From Verrucomicrobiales bacterium (GTDB lineage: Bacteria > Verrucomicrobiota > Verrucomicrobiia > Limisphaerales > Palsa-1400), in contig JAQGOW010000658.1 in NCBI GenBank assembly GCA_028293405.1, forward strand, positions 1 to 5,902: a DNA stretch of 5,902 bases, in the 5' to 3' direction. The first letter of the stretch is position 1, and each line of letters opens with the position of its first letter. The position numbers and the translations under genes were made by a program. The notes below the pieces were generated by a model. That model saw nothing but the letters and a program-made list of their open reading frames with translations. It did no database searches and was not told the origin of the DNA. This document shows, one piece after another, positions 1 to 4,741 of the stretch.

Positions 1-1
1 A

Positions 2-475
2 TTCCTGGGGTGCTTTCTATGTCTTTTGATTGCCGTTTTGCTGGTGGATTCACCGGCCAAATTCGGAGCGCAAGCATTGCCTTTCGCGATGAAACTCGGT
101 TGCTGTTTGGGAGCCGCCATCGTCTTACCGTTCTTGGACCTGATCGCAATTCTGCTACAGAACACCGGCGTCATCTTGCTCCCGGCATGGTTTCAGTTTG
201 ATAAAACCACGCCGCGCGGCGTCGAGACAATGGGCCAACAACTCATCCTGATGTTCGGCCAGATTGTGGCATTAGCGTTGTGCCTGCTTCCGGCTGCGTT
301 GGTGTTCGGAGCGATCTTGTTCCTCAGTCATTACGCACTGCCGAACGAGATTGGAATTGTTCTCGGATCTTTCGGCGCTGCGATTATGATGTGTGTGGAA
401 GTGGCGGTTGCGATACGGGTGTTGGGAGGCGTTTTTGAACGGTTTGATTTATCGGCCGAGTTGACTGGCCAATAA
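2..475 (+). CDS. C-terminal part of a multi-pass membrane protein, 5' truncated by the window edge
   Basis: The frame is open from the first bases of the window, so this is the last 157 residues of a longer protein ending in TAA. The TTG at 26 is only an internal codon. It is strongly hydrophobic, with about four likely membrane segments at residues 1-15, 31-55, 82-108 and 115-140. A short polar tail follows (GVFERFDLSAELTGQ). No catalytic motif is visible. The layout, with long helices ending in a short 'FERFD' tail, faintly recalls putative ABC-exporter permease proteins (PF16962-like) of Verrucomicrobiota and Firmicutes, but this is recollection and weak. It converges on the DUF4142 gene across a 109-nt gap holding two hairpins. 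The gene is real with high confidence because of frame length and membrane pattern. Its function is unknown from this fragment. Confidence 0.75.
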   Translation, partial: FLGCFLCLLIAVLLVDSPAKFGAQALPFAMKLGCCLGAAIVLPFLDLIAILLQNTGVILLPAWFQFDKTTPRGVETMGQQLILMFGQIVALALCLLPAALVFGAILFLSHYALPNEIGIVLGSFGAAIMMCVEVAVAIRVLGGVFERFDLSAELTGQ

Positions 476-485
476 GTACAGGAAA

Positions 486-516
486 AGTCCCGAGCTTCTT
501 TCGAGAACTCGGGACT
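486..516. terminator. Bidirectional terminator hairpin between convergent genes
   Basis: A 9-bp perfect stem (AGTCCCGAG at 486-494, CTCGGGACT at 508-516) continues after one bulged C into a 4-bp TTCT/AGAA stem closed by a TTCG tetraloop (500-503). It lies 11 nt past the stop of the upstream + strand gene. Read on the - strand the stem runs into ACTTTTCC, giving a short T-run. On the + strand the tail is only GTTTCCCCC. It probably ends both converging transcripts, more convincingly the - strand one. Confidence 0.75.
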
Positions 517-531
517 GTTTCCCCCGCTTTC

Positions 532-568
532 ATTTTGATGCCTGTCCTCAGATTCAGGCGCTCAAAAT
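532..568. terminator. Second stem-loop downstream of the DUF4142 gene
   Basis: ATTTTGA (532-538) pairs with TCAAAAT (562-568). Inside this, GCCTG (540-544) pairs with CAGGC (555-559) around a 10-nt loop, with a small 1x2 internal loop between the stems. It is 12 bp in total, located 16 nt after the DUF4142 stop on the - strand. There is no separate T-tract, but the AT-rich lower stem supplies A/U flanks. It could be a terminator or a 3'-end stabilising hairpin, acting with the hairpin at 486-516. Confidence 0.5.
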
Positions 569-584
569 AAAAGCTGCCCAAAGG

Positions 585-1538
585 TTACTTAGGACTTTGT
601 TGGGATTGATCAGGCGAACTAGGCTGGCTGGATTGGCCGCTCTGTCCCGATTGTCCGGGTTGGCTGCTCTGTCCAGATTGACCGGATTGATCCTGGCTCG
701 AGGAGCTGGACGAACCAGATTGACCTTGTTGGCCCTGGCTCGAGGAACCTTGATCTTGCGAGCTACCCGCACCGGCTGGTTCGCTGATGCCGCCCTGTTG
801 TTGCGCCATCTGCAGGTGATGTTGCAACGCTGCGACGTTCTGTTGCGCGAATTGCTTCACGTCAGAATCGGTGTTGCTTTGCGCAGCTTGTTGATACAAC
901 GCCAACGCACGTTTATGCGCGCGGATTTGCGTGTTCATGAACTGCTTGTCGAAGTCCGCGCCCGAGAGGCTGGACATTTGATCGATCATGCGTTGGTGCC
1001 GGGCATCAAGCTGATCGGAAACCTGCACGTTCTTTTGATCGGCGAGTTTCTTGAGTTGATCGACCGCTTGCTGATGGTCCTGTACCAGAGTCTGCGCGAA
1101 ATCTTTGGTTTGCTGATTTTGCGCTTTTTGTTGAGCGGCTTGACCGCTCTTCACTTCGGCCAGGTTTTCCTGGTAAGCCATCTTGATGAACTGTTGCGGA
1201 TCCTGTGCGGCTTGAGCGATCTGGCCTTGAGCGCCGGCGGATTCACCCGTAGCGCTCGAGCTGATGCCGCCGCTGGTTTGGCCGGATTGACCGCTCTGAC
1301 TCGCCTGACCACTTTGGCCCGCTTGTCCGCTTTGGGCGGATTGGCCACTTTGGCTCGCTTGACCGGATTGGTCAGACGACGAGGACGTTGACGAAGATGA
1401 TTGAGTGGATTGACCGGATTGTGGATCAGTCGCACTGCTTCCGCTTTGCTGACTTTGTTGCGCGTAAACTACCGCCGCGCCGAGGAGCACTCCCGCGGCA
1501 GCGACGTTAGCTGCGAATTTCCCGATATTTCGTTTCAT
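585..1538 (-). CDS. Secreted DUF4142-domain protein with Ser/Gly/Gln-rich flanking tracts
   Basis: This encodes 317 residues. Residues 1-26 form a Sec signal peptide: a K/R-rich start, a hydrophobic AAGVLLGAAVV core, and likely cleavage after VYA. Residues 27-92 are a low-complexity S/G/Q tract. Residues 113-246 are a helical DUF4142 (PF13628) domain with family-like positions such as QDHQQAVDQLKKL (about 153-165), DARHQRMIDQ (178-187), RAHKRALALYQ (207-216) and ALQHHLQMA (237-245). Residues 251-317 form a second S/G/Q tract. DUF4142 proteins are exported, predicted ferritin-like helical bundles of unknown biochemical role, often reported with envelope or stress genes; that is family knowledge. 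The start is supported by AAGG (1548-1551) 9 nt upstream. The long tails at both ends are unusual compared with typical compact members of about 150-200 residues. They may act as flexible linkers or matrix-interacting regions, which is inference. Confidence 0.9.
   Translation of the reverse strand: MKRNIGKFAANVAAAGVLLGAAVVYAQQSQQSGSSATDPQSGQSTQSSSSTSSSSDQSGQASQSGQSAQSGQAGQSGQASQSGQSGQTSGGISSSATGESAGAQGQIAQAAQDPQQFIKMAYQENLAEVKSGQAAQQKAQNQQTKDFAQTLVQDHQQAVDQLKKLADQKNVQVSDQLDARHQRMIDQMSSLSGADFDKQFMNTQIRAHKRALALYQQAAQSNTDSDVKQFAQQNVAALQHHLQMAQQQGGISEPAGAGSSQDQGSSSQGQQGQSGSSSSSSQDQSGQSGQSSQPGQSGQSGQSSQPSSPDQSQQSPK
588..788 (-). repeat. Degenerate short repeats encoding the C-terminal S/G/Q tract of the DUF4142 protein
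   Basis: Residues 251-317 are almost only Ser, Gly, Gln, Pro and Asp, built from imperfect units such as QSGQSGQSSQPG. At DNA level, variants of the unit GATTGNCCGG recur on the + strand. Copies are degenerate rather than identical, so this is an older or codon-diverged expansion. Confidence 0.65.
1263..1460 (-). repeat. Degenerate short repeats encoding the N-terminal S/G/Q tract of the DUF4142 protein
   Basis: Residues 27-92 consist of a Ser-run segment (about residues 47-55) followed by repeated (A/S)QSGQ units. On the + strand this reads as recurring GGATTGACCG and CTTTGGC(C/T)CGCTTG-like blocks. Its composition matches the C-terminal tract, so the globular domain sits between two similar disordered arms. 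Confidence 0.65.
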
Positions 1539-1604
1539 AGATATGTGCCTTGGTTCAATGTTAGTGGAGTCGGCGATATGTCTTCTCCTTGTTGTAACCC
1601 CGCT

Positions 1605-1632
1605 AATCTATTGACAGGAAGGTGCGTCGCAA
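1605..1632 (-). promoter_or_regulatory. Possible sigma70-type promoter for the DUF4142 gene
   Basis: Read on the - strand, TTGCGA (1632-1627) and TAGATT (1610-1605) are separated by 16 nt, each matching 4 of 6 consensus bases. It would give a leader of about 60 nt. The placement in the 159-nt gap after the sanA-like gene is sensible, but the match is weak. Confidence 0.25.
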
Positions 1633-1640
1633 GTAGGACA

Positions 1641-1695
1641 AACTTGGTTTTCAAGTTCAGGGGAATCCACTTTGGCCCTCAGCGGTGTGGCCAAA
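1641..1695 (-). terminator. Two short stem-loops just after the sanA-like gene
   Basis: In - strand order, GGCCAAA/TTTGGCC (1689-1695 with 1671-1677, 11-nt loop) starts 2 nt past the sanA-like stop. It is followed by AACTTG/CAAGTT (1641-1646 with 1652-1657, 5-nt loop). Neither is followed by a real T-tract, so termination here is only a possibility. The rest of the 1539-1697 gap shows no gene. Confidence 0.3.
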
Positions 1696-1697
1696 CG

Positions 1698-2363
1698 CTA
1701 CTTAGCAGCAACGTCGATTGTAATCGGTTGACCAAGGTGATGCGCGCCGCGATGCCACACGTAGCAATCGAGCACGGCAACAACACGTGCCGCAGCCTCA
1801 CGGACAACCATATTGTTGTTCCACATAGCCGGTAGTTGTTCAGCGCTGAAGACGACGGGCTCGATCCCGAAATGACGCGCTAAAAAGACGGAGCGGGCCG
1901 CGTGGAATGGTTCGGTAACGAGGGTGAGTTTTGTTTGGCCGAAGATCTTGCGAGCCCGCTCCATGGAATCCAGCGTCCGCAACCCTGCGTAATCGAGCGT
2001 CATGGCCGAATCCGGAACGCCGAGTTTCAGCAGGGCATTTTTCATTTCCGTTGGTTCATCGTAGCCGCGGATGTGATTATCACAGCTCAAAAGCAGGTGT
2101 TTTACTTTGCCCGATTTATAGAGGTTTGCGGCTGCCTGCACGCGAACGGTGAAGTGAAGGTTGGTGTTTCCCTTCGCCGTGAAAGGCCCAGTGCCCAATA
2201 CAAGTCCCACGTCGTTCTTCGGAACCGTCACGATGTCCGTGTAAATACAGTAGCGCGCTGCGTGGGCAATCCAGACATTCGCAGCGACAAAAGCCGCGAG
2301 CAGCACGAGAAAAATGATTGCGACCTTGCGCCAATGCTGGGCGCACAGCTTCCGAAATGACAT
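1698..2363 (-). CDS. sanA: SanA/YdcF-type DUF218 protein, N-terminally membrane-anchored
   Basis: This encodes 221 residues from the ATG at 2363. An in-frame ATG at 2390 exists, but 2363 is preferred because a perfect AGGAGG (2369-2374) lies 5 nt upstream. One N-terminal membrane helix (about residues 14-34, VAIIFLVLLAAFVAANVWIA) anchors a periplasmic DUF218 (PF02698) domain. Recognisable segments are DVGLVLGTG at the domain start, RVQAAANLYKSGKVKHLLLS, DNHIRGYDEPTEMKNALLKLGV, DYAGLRTLDSMERARKIFG, and VTEPFHAARSVFLARHFGI. These match the SanA group, where E. coli SanA is linked to vancomycin exclusion at high temperature and envelope barrier function. The exact biochemical activity is unsettled. 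It lies 53 nt after apt on the same strand, so co-transcription is likely. The family assignment is firm; calling it the functional equivalent of E. coli SanA is inference. Confidence 0.9.
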   Translation of the reverse strand: MSFRKLCAQHWRKVAIIFLVLLAAFVAANVWIAHAARYCIYTDIVTVPKNDVGLVLGTGPFTAKGNTNLHFTVRVQAAANLYKSGKVKHLLLSCDNHIRGYDEPTEMKNALLKLGVPDSAMTLDYAGLRTLDSMERARKIFGQTKLTLVTEPFHAARSVFLARHFGIEPVVFSAEQLPAMWNNNMVVREAAARVVAVLDCYVWHRGAHHLGQPITIDVAAK

Positions 2364-2368
2364 ACGAA

Positions 2369-2374
2369 CCTCCT
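2369..2374 (-). promoter_or_regulatory. Strong Shine-Dalgarno site fixing the sanA-like start
   Basis: AGGAGG on the - strand is 5 nt before the ATG at 2363. It selects this start over the in-frame ATG at 2390, which lies upstream of the site. It is the only full-consensus ribosome binding site in the window. Confidence 0.8.
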
Positions 2375-2416
2375 GCACGCGATGGTGCATCGGCGCAGGC
2401 GGACGCTCAATCCTTT

Positions 2417-2953
2417 TTAGTAAACGATGAGCGAACGAACAGGATAACCTTCCAACCGCTTTCGGCCTTCGAGGAAACTCAATTCAATCACGAAGTTCAT
2501 TTCCAAAATTTCGACGCCAATCTGCTTCATCAAGTTGGCCGCTGCCGCCGCGGTGCCGCCGGTCGCGAGCAGGTCGTCGATTAGCAAAACACGGCTTCCT
2601 TTTTTGAGCGCGTCCGTGTGAATCGCCATTGTATTGGAACCGTATTCCAAATCGTAACTCTCTTCGAAAGTGTGGTAGGGCAACTTGCCTTTTTTACGAA
2701 CCGGCACAAAACCACATTGCAACCTTAGCGCAGCGGCTGCCGCGAAAATAAAGCCACGCGCATCAATGCCGACAATGGCGTCAACGGAGCCGGGTTTGTA
2801 ATTTTGAGTCAGCAGTTCAATCGACCCCGCGTATAGGTGTGCATCAGCAAGGAGCGGAGTGATGTCTTTAAATTGAATGCCCAGTTTGGGGAAATCAGGA
2901 ACGTTACGAATGGCTTTGGCCAATTCTGGCACAGTCACTATGGCTTGCGTCAT
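2417..2953 (-). CDS. apt: Adenine phosphoribosyltransferase
   Basis: This encodes 178 residues, normal length for the family. The cytoplasmic purine-salvage enzyme converts adenine plus PRPP to AMP plus pyrophosphate. Visible landmarks are the N-terminal VPDFPKLGIQFKDITPLL (18-35), VGIDARGFIF (61-70), VPVRKKGKLP (83-92), the catalytic flexible-loop segment YDLEYG (100-105, E103), and the PRPP-binding motif VLLIDDLLATGGT (122-134). A C-terminal IELSFLEGRKRL segment (156-167) is also typical. All key residues are present, so it should be active. The ATG at 2953 gives the correct N-terminus, but no clear Shine-Dalgarno precedes it. Another ATG seven bases upstream is out of frame. It follows the sulfatase by 66 nt and precedes the sanA-like gene by 53 nt on the same strand. 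A nearby sulfatase is not a known functional partner. Confidence 0.97.
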   Translation of the reverse strand: MTQAIVTVPELAKAIRNVPDFPKLGIQFKDITPLLADAHLYAGSIELLTQNYKPGSVDAIVGIDARGFIFAAAAALRLQCGFVPVRKKGKLPYHTFEESYDLEYGSNTMAIHTDALKKGSRVLLIDDLLATGGTAAAAANLMKQIGVEILEMNFVIELSFLEGRKRLEGYPVRSLIVY

Positions 2954-2971
2954 GGGCCATGAAAGTAAGAG

Positions 2972-2983
2972 AAACCGCGGTTT
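2972..2983. repeat. 12-bp perfect palindrome upstream of apt
   Basis: AAACCGCGGTTT is a perfect twofold-symmetric site in the 66-nt gap between the sulfatase stop and the apt start, 19 nt before the apt ATG. It could be an operator or a chance palindrome. No paired second copy was seen nearby. Confidence 0.3.
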
Positions 2984-3019
2984 TGAACAGCCCCAAATTG
3001 AAATGACAGGTTGTTTTCT

Positions 3020-4633
3020 TTAACGCGGAGCAGGCCAGGGCTTCACGCCGGCACGCTTCGTCCAAGCTTCGTATTCGTTGCTGAGACGCTTCACGATGTC
3101 GGGATGGACTGGGGCTAAATTCCTCAATTCCGTTCGGTCCTTCTCCATGTCGTAAAGTTCCCAGGGCTCGTTGAAACTGGCAACCAACTTCCATTTGCTG
3201 TCTCTGACGGCACGCTGTCCCTCGTGCTCCCAAAATATCGGTTTCATGCGCACAGAATCATGGCCGCGCAATGCTGCGGACAGATTGATACCTTCGAGCG
3301 CCACGGTTGGTTTGCCATTCCACTGAGCGGGAAACGTCGTGCCAGCTAAGTTTAAAAATGCGGGCATGAAATCCATCAGATGTCCTACCTCGCGAACGAG
3401 TGTTCCGTTTTGCGCTTTGGAAATGCCACCAGGCCATCTAACGATCAACGGCGTGGCAATCCCTCCTTCATGCGTGAACGTTTTCGTTTTACGAAACGGG
3501 CCGCTGCTCACGTGTGCGCCGTTGATGCCGTAACCTTCATAACTTTCGCGCGTGCCCAAAACGGATCCAGGCAGACTGCGGCTTGGGTTCTCAGCAGCGC
3601 CACCGTTGTCCGACAGAAACAGCACGAGCGTGTTCGTTTCCGCGCGGATGTCGTTCAGTGTCTTGAGAACGAGACCAATGCCCGTGTCCAATTCTTCGAT
3701 TTGTGCGGCGTAAACGGCCATCGTCTCGTCCCAATGATCTTGCTGCTCACGCGACGCCTTGTCCCAAGCCGGAACGCGAGGTGCTCGTGGGGCTAATGGC
3801 CAGCGCGAGTCGATGATGCCGGCCTTCACCAACCGATCGTATCGTTGCTGGCGAAGTTTATCCCAGCCGATGTTTTTGTAATGGCCCCGATAACGCGAAA
3901 TGGTTTCAGCGCGCGCATGCAATGGCCAATGCGGTGCGGTGTAGGCGAGATAAAGAAAAAACGGCTTTTGGGTTTGTTGTTCTTTTAAAAACTGCACTGC
4001 GAAATCGGTATACGCATCTGTGGCAAAAAAGCCATCGCGCGGCGGCGTGAAAACCTTTCCATCCAAGATCATCGGTGGATTCGTGATGATGCCCGTGTGC
4101 TGCATGCCGAACCCGTAGTAGTTCATCGCTCCCTCAATCACGCTGAACGAACGGTCGAACCCGCGCGCACTCGGCCATTCGTTGGTCCGATACCCAAGAT
4201 GCCACTTACCCGAAATCGCCGTGCGATAGCCAGCGTTCCGCAACAATTCCGCCAACGTGGGCGCGTTCGGATTCAGGTGGTCGGAGTATGACGATGAATT
4301 GAGTTGGTTACGAACGGTGCGCGCATATTCATCGACCATGTCTCCGACATTCGCCTGATGTGGATACAACCCGGTCATCAGTGACGCCCGCGAAGGACAG
4401 CATCGCGCGGAATTGTAGAATTGTGTGAACCGCAGTCCGGCGGTAGCCAATCCATCGATGTTTGGCGTTGGAACTTCGCTACCGTATCAACCGATGTCTG
4501 AAAAACCCATGTCTTCGCTGAGGATAAGAACGATGTTGGGCTTTGGATCGGCCACGGCAACACTTGCAAAGAATACAGAAGCCGCGACCACCAGATATTT
4601 TGACCAGTGAAGAATTTGCATAGTTTTGTGCAT
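3020..4633 (-). CDS. Secreted S1-family sulfatase interrupted by one in-frame TGA (probable pseudogene or recoded gene)
   Basis: Read through the TGA, the frame has 537 positions, full family length. Residues 1-28 are a Sec signal peptide (KYLVVAASVFFASVAVA, likely cut before DPKPN). Then come the N-terminal metal motif LILSEDMGFSDIG (36-48; first Asp of the usual DD is Glu), TGA at 49, and YGSEVPTPNIDGL. The formylglycine signature is C-C-P-S-R-x-x-L-x-T-G with Cys78 as the residue to be oxidised. Further sites are GKWHLG (142-147), TAPHWPLHA (232-240), the second metal motif LSDNGG (340-345), and KTFTHEGG (384-391, active-site Lys). The C-terminal segment WELYDMEKDRTELRNLA is about 491-507. 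Such enzymes hydrolyse sulfate esters outside the cytoplasm after formylglycine maturation; the substrate is not predictable. ATGs at 4633 and 4621 are both possible starts and neither has a good Shine-Dalgarno. Downstream of the TGA the uninterrupted part is 3020-4486, and a restart (for example TTG at 4450) would lack signal and metal ligands. The absence of other lesions means the stop is recent, erroneous or recoded. Confidence 0.85.
4441..4484 (-). repeat. Inverted repeat directly after the in-frame TGA
   Basis: On the - strand CGGTAGC (4484-4478) begins 2 nt after the TGA and pairs perfectly with GCTACCG (4447-4441) across 30 nt. Within that loop, CAA/TTG and CCA/TGG could add short stems with an 8-nt apical loop. 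The position is where a bacterial SECIS hairpin would sit. The apical loop (AACATCGA), however, lacks the early G that bacterial SECIS models require, so identity is doubtful. Confidence 0.35.
4487..4489 (-). other. In-frame TGA at a conserved Cys position of the sulfatase
   Basis: The - strand reads GAC ATC GGT TGA TAC GGT AGC, i.e. D-I-G-stop-Y-G-S. S1 sulfatases commonly have GCYG here (human arylsulfatase A has GDLGCYG). Cys codons TGC and TGT are each one substitution from TGA. No other in-frame stop or frameshift was found in the gene. Confidence 0.9.
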
Positions 4634-4683
4634 CGCGATGTTGAATCATTTCATAGCACGATAGTTATTGTGAAGAAAAACCA

Positions 4684-4724
4684 GTCGCGCGCGTCTGCAT
4701 TAGACGGTCGCGAATAGCGCGACC
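4684..4724. promoter_or_regulatory. Nested GC-rich inverted repeats in the divergent sulfatase/phosphodiesterase promoter region
   Basis: CGTCT (4692-4696) pairs with AGACG (4702-4706) over a 5-nt loop. GGTCGCG (4706-4712) pairs with CGCGACC (4718-4724) over AATAG. GTCGCGC (4684-4690) can instead pair with GCGCGAC (4717-4723), enclosing the first hairpin. The element occupies the 108-nt gap (4634-4741) between divergent genes, 17 nt before the + strand ATG. It could be an operator, an mRNA leader structure or a REP-like palindrome. On the - strand it is followed by GGTTTTTCTTC, so terminator-like behaviour in that direction is also possible. No convincing -35/-10 pair was found here for either gene. 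Confidence 0.45.
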
Positions 4725-4741
4725 ACAAAAAAAGCTGAACT

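Noticed and set aside
597..1391. 264-residue + strand open frame rich in Leu, Arg, Gly and Ala
   Set aside because: It is antisense to the DUF4142 gene. Gln CAA/CAG codons read as Leu TTG/CTG on the other strand and the S/G/Q repeats exclude stops, so the long frame is a composition artefact. The - strand frame has a signal peptide and a known domain.
1263..1460. Possible CRISPR or satellite array because of recurring short blocks
   Set aside because: The blocks are short, degenerate, have no spacers and follow the codon frame of a protein repeat.
1611..1639. + strand TTGACA with TAGGAC 17 nt downstream
   Set aside because: The -35 is perfect but the -10 matches only 3 of 6, and it would drive transcription antisense into the sanA-like gene with no + strand gene ahead.
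1401..1835. + strand open frame of 144 residues crossing the 1539-1697 gap
   Set aside because: It overlaps two well-supported - strand genes at both ends and has no recognisable domain or coherent composition.
1902..2360. + strand 152-residue frame opposite the sanA-like gene
   Set aside because: It is antisense to a clear DUF218 protein and has no domain or ribosome site of its own.
4378..4569. - strand 63-residue frame overlapping the TGA site in another frame, considered as evidence for a frameshift
   Set aside because: The sulfatase frame is the same before and after the TGA, so a substitution explains it. The alternative frame shows no sulfatase-like residues.
3020..4633. Genome-wide reassignment of UGA to an amino acid
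   Set aside because: Only one in-frame TGA occurs among all genes in the window and Trp and Gly use ordinary codons, unlike lineages with a changed code.
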